From assembly GCA_902621855.1 (NCBI GenBank), contig CACNNQ010000001.1:124001-188000 (forward strand): a stretch of 64,000 nucleotides of DNA, written 5' to 3'. The notes below the pieces were generated by a model. The model ran no database searches and had not been told where the DNA came from. It worked only from the letters and a program-made list of their open reading frames with translations. This document shows positions 1 through 7,585 of the stretch, in pieces. The position numbers were made by a program, and so were the translations under genes. Origin of the DNA: an uncultured Alphaproteobacteria bacterium. Its GTDB lineage: Bacteria; Pseudomonadota; Alphaproteobacteria; HIMB59; GCA-002718135. Each line of letters starts with the position of its first letter. Within the stretch, counting starts at the first letter, position 1.

Positions 1-1
1 A

Positions 2-310
2 AAGGCATTTGGATATTATGTTGATGGAAAAGTTACAGCAGTTTTAGGCACACATACTCATGTGCCAACGGCAGACAGTGTTATTTTACCTAAAGGTACA
101 GCTTATCAAACAGATGTTGGGATGTCAGGTGATTATAATTCAATAATTGGTTTTGATATAAATAATCCAATACATGGATTTGTTAAGGGGTACAGGGCAG
201 AAGGTAGATTTACACCTGCTACTGAAAACATAACAGTATGCGGGGCTTTAATAGAGATTGATACTAATACTGGTTTAGCTAAAAATATCACCCCAATTCA
301 AGAGACATAA
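2..310 (+). CDS. YmdB / TIGR00282 family metallophosphoesterase, C-terminal part
   Basis: This is the last ~102 residues of a gene whose start lies before the window; the frame is open from base 2. The segment GTHTHVPTAD followed by LPKGTAYQTDVGM is the C-terminal metal-ligand block (GTHTH) of the YmdB / TIGR00282 calcineurin-like phosphoesterases. Characterised members hydrolyse 2',3'-cyclic nucleotides. The protein has no signal peptide in the visible part and is probably cytoplasmic. It lies 79 nt upstream of yebC on the same strand, an arrangement I recall from other alphaproteobacteria. The family call is firm; the substrate is not known from sequence. Confidence 0.85.
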   Translation, partial: KAFGYYVDGKVTAVLGTHTHVPTADSVILPKGTAYQTDVGMSGDYNSIIGFDINNPIHGFVKGYRAEGRFTPATENITVCGALIEIDTNTGLAKNITPIQET

Positions 311-389
311 TTTACATATATTAGACACATTTACCTAATATTTTATATCTTTACTAACATCGGATTAAATATTTATAAATCTAATCGAA

Positions 390-1142
390 ATGGCAGGGCA
401 CTCGAAATTTAAAAATATTATGCACCGGAAAGGTGCTCAAGATAAAAAAAGAGCAAAAGTTTTCTCAAGACTTGGAAGAGAAATTTCTGTTGCTGTCAAA
501 GTAGGAGGTGAAGATATTGAGAGTAATATTAGATTAAGATCTGCAATTACGTCGGCCAAGTCACTTAATATGCCAAAAGATAATATTGAGAGAGCAATAA
601 AAAAAGGTAAAGGAAATGACCCGGATACTAATTATGAAGAAGTAAGATATGAAGGTTATGGACCTGATGGAGTAGCTATAATAGTAGAAGCTCTTACAAA
701 TAACAAAAATCGTACCGCATCTGAAATCAGATCTACATTCAGTAAGTATGGAGGTAATCTTGGAGAGATCGGAAGTGTAAGTTTTGGTTTTGAAAGATTA
801 GGGAATATTTCCTTAAATAGAAATTTAGTAAAAGAAGAAGATTTATTTGATTTTCTTTTAGAAAATGAAACCGACGATTATGATGTAAATGATGACGAGT
901 ATATAATTTACTGTGATCAAAATAAACTTCATCAATTAAATGATAAAATCATTAAAACATATGGTCAAACTAATTATTCAAATCTTATATGGAAAAGTAA
1001 AAACTCTGTTAACATAGATAAAGAAACTGCAGATAAATTGTTTAAATTATTAGAAATATTAGAAGATAATGATGATGTTCAAGGCGTTTCATCTAACTTT
1101 GAAGTTGACGAAAACGTAATGTCATCCTTAACATCTCAATGA
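390..1142 (+). CDS. yebC: YebC/PmpR family (TACO1-like) translation or transcription regulator
   Basis: The 250-residue product starts MAGHSKFKNIMHRKG and continues with KVFSRLGREISVAVK, the hallmark start of the DUF28 / YebC family, at the usual family length. Members of this family have been linked to relief of ribosome stalling at proline-rich stretches (TACO1, YebC) and, in other hosts, to transcription control (PmpR). Which applies here cannot be told. The acidic C-terminal third (runs of D/E/N) is typical. The gene ends 10 nt before a small nuclease-like gene and is probably cotranscribed with it and tolQRAB. Confidence 0.95.
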   Translation: MAGHSKFKNIMHRKGAQDKKRAKVFSRLGREISVAVKVGGEDIESNIRLRSAITSAKSLNMPKDNIERAIKKGKGNDPDTNYEEVRYEGYGPDGVAIIVEALTNNKNRTASEIRSTFSKYGGNLGEIGSVSFGFERLGNISLNRNLVKEEDLFDFLLENETDDYDVNDDEYIIYCDQNKLHQLNDKIIKTYGQTNYSNLIWKSKNSVNIDKETADKLFKLLEILEDNDDVQGVSSNFEVDENVMSSLTSQ

Positions 1143-1152
1143 AAGGTAAAGA

Positions 1153-1446
1153 ATGCCAGATAAAGCTTGGAAAAAAAGAGAAAGAGACGTAGCAAACTAT
1201 TTCAATGGAAAAAGAACACCTTTGAGTGGCGGTAATGGGAAAGTCACTCGAGCAGATGTAATCCATGAAAATTTATTTATTGAATGTAAATTGAGAGCGA
1301 AACATACTGCGATATCATTATGGGATGATACAGCTAAATTAGCAAAAGAAGAAGGCAAAACACCTGTAATAGCTTTATGTGAAAAAAATAGACCTGGTTT
1401 TTGGGTTATGGTTCACAGTAGCGACTTAGAAAAAATAAAGAAGTAA
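1153..1446 (+). CDS. small PD-(D/E)XK nuclease-like protein (possible Holliday-junction resolvase analogue)
   Basis: A 97-residue protein without a name I can assign. It contains an N-terminal helix with Glu10 (KKRERDVANYF), then a basic/glycine segment (residues 19-33), Asp35 and Glu44-x-Lys46 in FIECK. This spacing of E, D and ExK is the active-site layout of PD-(D/E)XK nucleases and resembles archaeal Hjc resolvases and small phage endonucleases. It sits 10 nt after yebC and 3 nt before tolQ. In many proteobacteria ruvC-ruvA-ruvB occupies that position, and none of those genes is in this window. The nuclease fold is well supported by motif. A junction-resolving role is inference from fold and position. 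Confidence 0.6.
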   Translation: MPDKAWKKRERDVANYFNGKRTPLSGGNGKVTRADVIHENLFIECKLRAKHTAISLWDDTAKLAKEEGKTPVIALCEKNRPGFWVMVHSSDLEKIKK

Positions 1447-1449
1447 TTT

Positions 1450-2157
1450 ATGTCGGATATTAGTAATATAGATATTGTTAGCGAAGCCCCGGACTTTTCT
1501 ATGTTTGGTTTGTTCATGCAAGCAGATATCGTTGTTAAGTCAGTAATAATTGTTTTAATTCTGGCGTCACTATACTCATGGAATGTGATAGTTAGTAAAA
1601 TTTTAAGAATGAGACAATTAAAAAAATTGGAGAGAGAATTTGAAGATATATTTTGGTCTGGCAATTCTTTTGAGGATCTATACGAAACATTGAATTTCAA
1701 TAAATCTGATCCTAAATCAAAAATTTTTTGTGCTGCAATACTAGAGTGGAAAAAAAGTAAGTCTCAATTTGATCAAAGTTCAAATTTGAATTTACTTAAA
1801 GATAGAATGCAAAGATCAATGACTGTCATTTTTAATAAAGAAAGTGAAAATGTAGAGAAGAATTTAACTTTTTTAGCAACAGCTGGATCTACCGCTCCTT
1901 TTATTGGTTTGTTTGGAACAGTTTGGGGAATAATGAATAGTTTTAAATCAATTGCTATCGCTCAAAACACTAATTTAGCTGTTGTTGCTCCTGGAATAGC
2001 TGAAGCTTTGTTTGCTACTGCTCTAGGGTTATTTGTAGCAATTCCTGCAGTTGTTGCCTACAATAAAATCTCCAATGATATTTCTAAGTATTTCATTTCT
2101 TTAGAAACATTTATGGATGAATTCACCACAATTTTTTTTAGACAACTAGAGAAATAA
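1450..2157 (+). CDS. tolQ: Tol-Pal system proton channel subunit TolQ
   Basis: The 235-residue inner-membrane protein has three hydrophobic segments (about residues 26-48, 141-163 and 185-205), as in the MotA/TolQ/ExbB family. The conserved block NLTFLATAGSTAPFIGLFGTVWGIM covers the second segment, and APGIAEALFATALGLFVAIPA the third. TolQ forms the proton channel with TolR and energises TolA for outer-membrane constriction at division. It is the first of the contiguous genes tolQ-tolR-tolA-tolB-pal-cpoB and begins 3 nt after the nuclease-like gene. The ybgC thioesterase gene that often precedes tolQ is absent. Confidence 0.96.
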   Translation: MSDISNIDIVSEAPDFSMFGLFMQADIVVKSVIIVLILASLYSWNVIVSKILRMRQLKKLEREFEDIFWSGNSFEDLYETLNFNKSDPKSKIFCAAILEWKKSKSQFDQSSNLNLLKDRMQRSMTVIFNKESENVEKNLTFLATAGSTAPFIGLFGTVWGIMNSFKSIAIAQNTNLAVVAPGIAEALFATALGLFVAIPAVVAYNKISNDISKYFISLETFMDEFTTIFFRQLEK

Positions 2158-2161
2158 TAAA

Positions 2162-2587
2162 TTGATAATTCATTCAAACTCATCAAAAACTAGAAGAAGA
2201 AAATATACTCAGATGAGTGAGATTAATGTTACACCATTTGTTGATGTAATGCTAGTTTTGCTTATAGTATTTATGGTAACTGCACCCTTATTGACTGTAG
2301 GTATTCCTGTCGATTTGCCAAAAGTAAAAGCAACAGCACTAACAGATCAAAAAGATCCTATTGAAATTACAGTAAATTTAGAAGGTGAGGTTTACATAGG
2401 AGAGTCGCTAGTAGATGTCGAAAATCTAATACCGAGAATAAATGCAATTACAGAGCAAAATACTGAAGCCAGAATATATATAAGGGGTGATAGAGTTGTT
2501 GCATATGGAAGAGTAATGGAAATCATGTCCATAATTAATTCGGCTGGTTATGTAAAAGTTGCATTAATTACACAAAATGTAGAATAA
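2162..2587 (+). CDS. tolR: Tol-Pal system subunit TolR
   Basis: The 141-residue protein has one N-terminal membrane segment (about residues 25-45). It contains the ExbD/TolR signature MSEINVTPFVDVMLVLLIVF, in which Asp28 corresponds to the proton-pathway aspartate. A periplasmic domain follows, with the usual VYIRGD-like strand (IYIRGDRVVAYGRVM). The chosen start is TTG at 2162, four bases after tolQ. It gives the basic cytoplasmic tail (KTRRRKY) seen in other TolR proteins. Starting at the internal ATG of MSEIN would remove that tail. Confidence 0.95.
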   Translation: MIIHSNSSKTRRRKYTQMSEINVTPFVDVMLVLLIVFMVTAPLLTVGIPVDLPKVKATALTDQKDPIEITVNLEGEVYIGESLVDVENLIPRINAITEQNTEARIYIRGDRVVAYGRVMEIMSIINSAGYVKVALITQNVE

Positions 2588-2590
2588 ATA

Positions 2591-3649
2591 ATGGAAAGAA
2601 TTAGTTATAATTCTATGAATTCTCTCATATTTTTAGATAAACTCAATCCCAATAATTCAGGCATTTTTTTTTCTATATTGTTGCACTTAGTGATTTTGTT
2701 ATTTGCAGTAGGTATTCCTAACTTTTTTAGTTCAAAGGAAATTTTTATACCAAACATTATTCCAATTGAGATATTAAATGTAGATGATAATACTAACTTT
2801 GAAAAAACACTAGATAAAAAAGAAACTAAAACAAATAGTACACCTAAAATAAATAAATTTAATTCTTCAGAAAATAACGAAATTAAAAAAGAATTTATAA
2901 TTGATGAAAATATAAAAACTATAAATGATAGTGATTCTGTCACTATTGAAATAAAAGAAAAAATTAATGCAACAGTAATTGAAAAAAAAAGTATTAAAGT
3001 TCAAGAGAAAAAAATTATAGAACCTCAAACCAAAGTAGAGACTATAAAAACAAATAAAATAAAACCAAAACTTAAACCAAATAAAAACTTAGAGCAACCC
3101 CAGCAGAATATTTCCGATCTTCAAATTCAACCAAAAATAATCAAAAAAAATGATATTGATAAAAAAAATGACATTGCCAAACCAAAACAAAAACCTAAAG
3201 AAGATTTCAATATAGCTTCAATGTTAAAGGATTTAAGGAATGAAAAAAATAATAAAATTGTTAAAGAAGAAAAAGTTGAAGAAGATAAAAAACAAGAAGG
3301 TAATGAAAATCTTAATCAAGCCAACATTTTGTCTATTTCAGAAATTGATCTTTTGAGACAACAACTATCCTCATGTTGGAACGCACCTGCAGGTGCTGTT
3401 ATTAATTTAGGTGATAAAGTAACTATATCTGCTAAAATTCAACAAAACATGAGAGTTTTTGAGAACTCTGTCCGTATTGTTGACACAAATATATCTAAAA
3501 GTAATCCTTTTTATGGACCAATAACTGATAGTGCAATGAGAACTCTTTTAAATCCAGAATGTACTCCGCTTAAATTACCTAAAGATAAATATAATTTATG
3601 GAAAAATCTTACAATTACTTTTGATTACAGTATTATGAAAGGTTATTGA
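2591..3649 (+). CDS. tolA: Tol-Pal system protein TolA
   Basis: The 352-residue protein has one membrane segment at about residues 25-45, a long periplasmic linker (about 60-245), and a C-terminal TolA domain. The C-terminal domain carries the conserved LLRQQLSSCWNAPAG motif, with two cysteines in all (SCW and PEC). The linker is very rich in Lys, Asn, Ile and Glu, where many TolA proteins have Ala/Lys-rich helices. This probably reflects the AT-rich genome. TolA transmits TolQR energy to TolB-Pal. It begins 3 nt after tolR, and its TGA stop overlaps the tolB ATG by one base. Confidence 0.93.
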   Translation: MERISYNSMNSLIFLDKLNPNNSGIFFSILLHLVILLFAVGIPNFFSSKEIFIPNIIPIEILNVDDNTNFEKTLDKKETKTNSTPKINKFNSSENNEIKKEFIIDENIKTINDSDSVTIEIKEKINATVIEKKSIKVQEKKIIEPQTKVETIKTNKIKPKLKPNKNLEQPQQNISDLQIQPKIIKKNDIDKKNDIAKPKQKPKEDFNIASMLKDLRNEKNNKIVKEEKVEEDKKQEGNENLNQANILSISEIDLLRQQLSSCWNAPAGAVINLGDKVTISAKIQQNMRVFENSVRIVDTNISKSNPFYGPITDSAMRTLLNPECTPLKLPKDKYNLWKNLTITFDYSIMKGY

Positions 3650-4965
3650 TGTATAAGCTTATTTTATTATTAACGTTTCTAGCAGTTTGTAAATATTCAA
3701 ATTCCTTAGAGGTTACACTAACCCAAGGTAGTATTAAACCGACTCCAATAGCGATTACTAATATTTTTTCTAAGAATTCAAATTATGAAAAAATTGGTAA
3801 AAATATTTCAAATGTAATTTCCGATAATCTTGAAAGATCTGGATTATTTATCCCATTGGATCAAAAAGCTTTTATTCAGAATAATGAATCTTTATCTAAA
3901 CAACCTCGGTTTGAAGATTGGAAAGTTATTAAAGCGCAACATTTAGTGTCAGGTAAAATTTCAGGTGATAATGGTAAAATTTCAGTAGAGTTTAGATTGT
4001 ATGATGTGTTTCAACAAAAACAATTAGTCGGCCGCAAGTATGATACTAACGAAAAAAATTGGAGAAGAGTGGCCCACATAATATCTGACTCTGTTTTTAA
4101 AAATATAACTGGTGAAGGTGGTTACTTTGATACAAGAATTGTTTATGTCGCTGAGACAGGACCAAAGGATAACAAACAAAAAAGATTAGCTATAATGGAT
4201 CAAGATCAATCAAACCATCGTTTTTTAACAGATGGATCATACCTGGTTTTAACTCCTCGGTTTTCTCCAAACTCTCAAAAAATCACTTACATGTCGTATG
4301 TAAATAGAAATAGTCCTAGAGTTTATATTTTTGATATCGAAACTGGTAAACAGGAAATAGTAGGAGAATTTCCTGGGATGACATTTGCTCCACGGTTTTC
4401 TCCTGATGGTAGTAAAATAGTTATGTCTTATACAGATCCTGATATTGGTAATTCTGAAATATATATTCTTGACTTAAATACTAGAATTTCAACTAGAATT
4501 ACCGATAACTCATCTATTGATGTTTCAGCAAGTTTTTCACCTGATGGTAAACAAATTGTTTTTAATTCGGATAGAAGTGGTCGCCGTCATCTGTATGTAA
4601 CTGATACTCTGGGAAAAAAAGTCAAAAGAATTAGCCGTGAAGCCGGAAGTTATTATACACCAGTCTGGTCACCAAGAGGAGACATGATTGCATTTACAAA
4701 ACAAGAAGGTGGACAATTTTATATTGGTGTTATGGAAAAAGACGGTGCTAATGAAAGAATGATTGCTAAATCTTTTCATGTTGAAGGACCGACATGGGCA
4801 CCAAATGGAAGGTTTTTAATGTACTTTAAAGAGGAAAGAACTGCACAAGATGGTTCTGGTGGTGAATCTAGCCTATATTCAATAGATTTAACTGGTTACA
4901 ATGAGAGAAAAGTAATAACACCGCTAGGTGGATCCGATCCAGCTTGGTCTCCATTAATGCACTAA
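3649..4965 (+). CDS. tolB: Tol-Pal system periplasmic beta-propeller protein TolB
   Basis: The product is about 438 residues, with an N-terminal signal peptide ending near residue 20, a TolB-N domain (about 20-150), and a beta-propeller. The propeller repeats are marked by PRFSPN, PRFSPDG, ASFSPDG and PVWSPRG, ending with DPAWSPLMH. TolB is periplasmic and binds Pal and TolA. I chose ATG at 3649, which overlaps the tolA TGA stop in TGATG; the TTG one codon earlier is an alternative. Length and domain order match the family. Confidence 0.96.
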   Translation: MYKLILLLTFLAVCKYSNSLEVTLTQGSIKPTPIAITNIFSKNSNYEKIGKNISNVISDNLERSGLFIPLDQKAFIQNNESLSKQPRFEDWKVIKAQHLVSGKISGDNGKISVEFRLYDVFQQKQLVGRKYDTNEKNWRRVAHIISDSVFKNITGEGGYFDTRIVYVAETGPKDNKQKRLAIMDQDQSNHRFLTDGSYLVLTPRFSPNSQKITYMSYVNRNSPRVYIFDIETGKQEIVGEFPGMTFAPRFSPDGSKIVMSYTDPDIGNSEIYILDLNTRISTRITDNSSIDVSASFSPDGKQIVFNSDRSGRRHLYVTDTLGKKVKRISREAGSYYTPVWSPRGDMIAFTKQEGGQFYIGVMEKDGANERMIAKSFHVEGPTWAPNGRFLMYFKEERTAQDGSGGESSLYSIDLTGYNERKVITPLGGSDPAWSPLMH

Positions 4966-5067
4966 TTGGATATAAATTCAAAAAAATATATGAAAAATTT
5001 AAAAAAATGTTAAGAAAATAGCATTAATTAAATTTAGCTAGCAAAGTATTAGGGGAGCGCGATTAAT

Positions 5068-5586
5068 ATGTTTTATAAGTTTTTAATTACATCAATATTA
5101 GTTTTATTTGTTGCAGCTTGTGCAACAAAACCAAAAGACGAAGGAGAAAGTAGTGGATCTGGGTCGTCTAGTTCAGGAGATAGCGTATCTGAAGGGACAA
5201 TTACAGAAACTTCTGGCTCCGGTATAGTCGCTGGATCTCAGGAGGATTTAATAGTTAATGTTGGAGACAGAGTTTTCTTCGGCTATGATAGTTCTGATTT
5301 AGATTCAGATGCACTTGAATTACTTCAAGATCAAGTAGCATGGTTAAAACAAAATAGCGGAGTATCAGTCACTATTGAAGGCCATTGTGATGAAAGAGGC
5401 ACTAGAGAGTATAACCTTGCACTTGGAGAAAAAAGAGCACAAGCCGTAAAAAACTATCTTATCGGTCTAGGTATTAACCCAGATAGAGTATCTACAATCA
5501 GTTATGGTAAGGAAAGGCCAGCTGTAGTGGGTTCTAACGATGGTGCTTGGGCACAAAACAGAAGATCTGTTACAACTGTAAATTAG
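5068..5586 (+). CDS. pal: peptidoglycan-associated lipoprotein Pal
   Basis: The 172-residue lipoprotein has a signal peptide ending in the lipobox VAAC (Cys18). A Ser/Gly-rich flexible linker (about residues 27-60) and an OmpA-like peptidoglycan-binding domain follow. That domain contains VTIEGHCDERGTREYNLALG and RAQAVKNYL, the standard Pal motif. Pal anchors the outer membrane to the cell wall and is pulled by TolB/TolA at division. A good ribosome binding site (AGGGGAG) precedes the ATG, and a 102-nt gap separates it from tolB. A perfect hairpin terminator follows it, so pal can be the end of a transcript. Confidence 0.97.
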   Translation: MFYKFLITSILVLFVAACATKPKDEGESSGSGSSSSGDSVSEGTITETSGSGIVAGSQEDLIVNVGDRVFFGYDSSDLDSDALELLQDQVAWLKQNSGVSVTIEGHCDERGTREYNLALGEKRAQAVKNYLIGLGINPDRVSTISYGKERPAVVGSNDGAWAQNRRSVTTVN

Positions 5587-5605
5587 TTTTTAACCTTAAT
5601 ACTTA

Positions 5606-5634
5606 GGCGCTATTTTTGATAGCGCCTTATTTTA
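5606..5634 (+). terminator. Rho-independent terminator after pal
   Basis: GGCGCTAT and ATAGCGCC form a perfect 8-bp stem with the 5-nt loop TTTTG, followed by TTATTTTAAT. It stands out in an AT-rich background. It lies 20 nt after the pal stop, before cpoB, so it should end or dampen tol-pal transcripts. Confidence 0.85.
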
Positions 5635-5662
5635 ATCTAAATTCGATAATACTTTTGGGATT

Positions 5663-6565
5663 ATGATCCAGCTTTTATTTTTTGTTCTTTTTTCTTTATT
5701 AACTTTCAATGCATATTCAAATGAAAATCTTCTTACAATTCAACAACAAATTGAAAGATTACAAAGAGAAGTTTCTGATTTATCACAAACCGTTTTTAAA
5801 GATGATGGTAATATCGACAAACAGCAAGATAACAATTTAGTAACTAACTTATCTGCTATAGACATGAGAATATATGATTTAGAAAAAGATGTAAAAAATT
5901 TAAATGCAATTCTTGAGGATATTTTTTTCCAAATTGAAGACGTAGTTTCTAAAATAAATAATATTGAGAACAATTTTGAATTTTTTGAAGATAAATTTAA
6001 AAATACAACAAAAATTGACAAACAGTCAAATAAACTACAAAGTAATAATTTGGATCAAGCAAATGAAGAAAATACTTTAGGATCAATTAAAATTTCATCT
6101 GATGAAACACAATCAGATCAAGAAGCAGAAATAAATAATGATAAAAATGATGCCAAAAAACAAAACCTGGATTTATCTCCCGAAGATCAATTTCAAGTAG
6201 CATTTGACAATATTAGAAAAAAAAATTGGCAAGAAGCAAAAAATCTTCTTAAAGATTTCATAGCAAATAATAGTAATAATCAACTTTCAGGATCTGCATA
6301 TTATTGGCTTGGAGAGTTATACATTTTAGAAAAAGAATACAGAGAAGCCGCACTTACCTTTGCAGAGGGTTTTCAAAATTTTCCTACAAGCATTAAAGCT
6401 CCAGACATGTTATTCAAATTATCTCAATCTCTATATTTAGTTAATAAGATTGATGAAGCATGTAAAACAGTTGAAAAATTCATTATTGATTATCCTAAAA
6501 ATAAATTAATTAAAAAAGCTAACTTACAGCTCAATGATTACGGATGTTTAGATGATAAGGAATGA
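5663..6565 (+). CDS. cpoB: cell division coordinator CpoB (YbgF)
   Basis: The 300-residue periplasmic protein has a signal peptide (first ~19 residues), a coiled-coil segment (about 22-60 and 70-115; LTIQQQIERLQREVSDLSQ), and a variable acidic/Asn-rich linker. A C-terminal TPR domain (about 175-295) contains SAYYWLGELYILEKEYREAA. CpoB works with TolA and penicillin-binding protein machinery at the septum. It is the usual last gene of the tol-pal cluster, but here it is separated from pal by a terminator. Its stop overlaps the tilS start by 4 nt. Confidence 0.9.
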   Translation: MIQLLFFVLFSLLTFNAYSNENLLTIQQQIERLQREVSDLSQTVFKDDGNIDKQQDNNLVTNLSAIDMRIYDLEKDVKNLNAILEDIFFQIEDVVSKINNIENNFEFFEDKFKNTTKIDKQSNKLQSNNLDQANEENTLGSIKISSDETQSDQEAEINNDKNDAKKQNLDLSPEDQFQVAFDNIRKKNWQEAKNLLKDFIANNSNNQLSGSAYYWLGELYILEKEYREAALTFAEGFQNFPTSIKAPDMLFKLSQSLYLVNKIDEACKTVEKFIIDYPKNKLIKKANLQLNDYGCLDDKE

Positions 6566-7533
6566 AACTAAATAATTATAATTTTCAAAAAAACTTAAAT
6601 AAAAACTTTTCATTTGAAAATAATCCATCAGTAGCAGTAGCTGTTTCTGGTGGGCCTGATAGTATGGCTTTGTTATATTTAATTACAAACTGGATTAAGA
6701 TAAAAAAAGGACAAATAACAGTTTTAATTGTTGATCACAAATTAAGAAAACACTCAAAAGAAGAAGCCAATTCTATTTACGAATTCCTAACTTCAAAAAA
6801 AATTAAAACTAGAATTCTCAATGTAAGAAAAAAAAATGTAATAAAAAAAAATATGAATGAGGCTAGAAATAACAGATACAATTTACTTACCAATTATTGC
6901 AGAAAAAAAAATATTCTTCATTTATTCGTTGGTCATCATTTAGATGATAATCTAGAAACATTTGTTTATCGTAAAGTTTCTGGTAGTGATTTTGAAGGCT
7001 TACAATCAATAAAAAATAAATCTGTTAATAATAAAATAATTATTGCTCGTCCCTTAGTTTATTATAAAAAAGATGAAATTTTAAAATATAATAAAAAAAA
7101 CTCTATACCCTTCATTAAAGATGAGTCTAACCATAACTTAAAATTCACTCGACCAATTATTAGAAAATTTTTGAATGAAACAGATAATTCAAATTTAAGT
7201 CAAATAAAAAAAGATTTTGAAAAAATTAAAACTTATTCATCGATTTATAATTCTTTTATTTCTCAGATTTTAATAAAAAATATCAAAGTCATAAAAAAAA
7301 AATATGTTATTTTAAATTTGGAAAGTATACTAATACTTGATGAGTTGATAATCACTAAAATTATCATAAAGATTTATAATTTTTTCTTTCATAAGAATAG
7401 TTTTGTAAGATCCAAAAAAGTTAATATTCTCATTAAAGAAATTAAAAGTAAGAATTTTAATAAATTTAATCTTAAGAGTATGTTAGTTCAAAAACATAAC
7501 AATTCTCTTATTTTTTCAAAAAAAAATAACTAA
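6562..7533 (+). CDS. tilS: tRNA(Ile)-lysidine synthetase TilS
   Basis: The 323-residue enzyme has the PP-loop ATPase motif SGGPDS (residues 29-34) and GHHLDDNLETF further on, both diagnostic of TilS. It converts C34 of the CAU-anticodon tRNA-Ile to lysidine so that AUA is read as Ile. This matters in an AUA-rich genome like this one. The protein is shorter than E. coli TilS (432 residues) and lacks a clear C-terminal tRNA-binding extension. It overlaps cpoB by 4 nt (ATGA) and precedes ftsH, the cpoB-tilS-ftsH-glmM order common in alphaproteobacteria. Confidence 0.93.
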   Translation: MKLNNYNFQKNLNKNFSFENNPSVAVAVSGGPDSMALLYLITNWIKIKKGQITVLIVDHKLRKHSKEEANSIYEFLTSKKIKTRILNVRKKNVIKKNMNEARNNRYNLLTNYCRKKNILHLFVGHHLDDNLETFVYRKVSGSDFEGLQSIKNKSVNNKIIIARPLVYYKKDEILKYNKKNSIPFIKDESNHNLKFTRPIIRKFLNETDNSNLSQIKKDFEKIKTYSSIYNSFISQILIKNIKVIKKKYVILNLESILILDELIITKIIIKIYNFFFHKNSFVRSKKVNILIKEIKSKNFNKFNLKSMLVQKHNNSLIFSKKNN

Positions 7534-7585
7534 TTTTTATTAAAGTATTGTGTTTTTTTAATTATTTCCTATGTAATATATAATA

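Noticed and set aside
7579-7584. TATAAT just before the ftsH ATG
   Set aside because: A -10 at that position would put the transcription start inside the coding sequence, and no -35 lies at a fitting distance. It is likely chance in AT-rich DNA.
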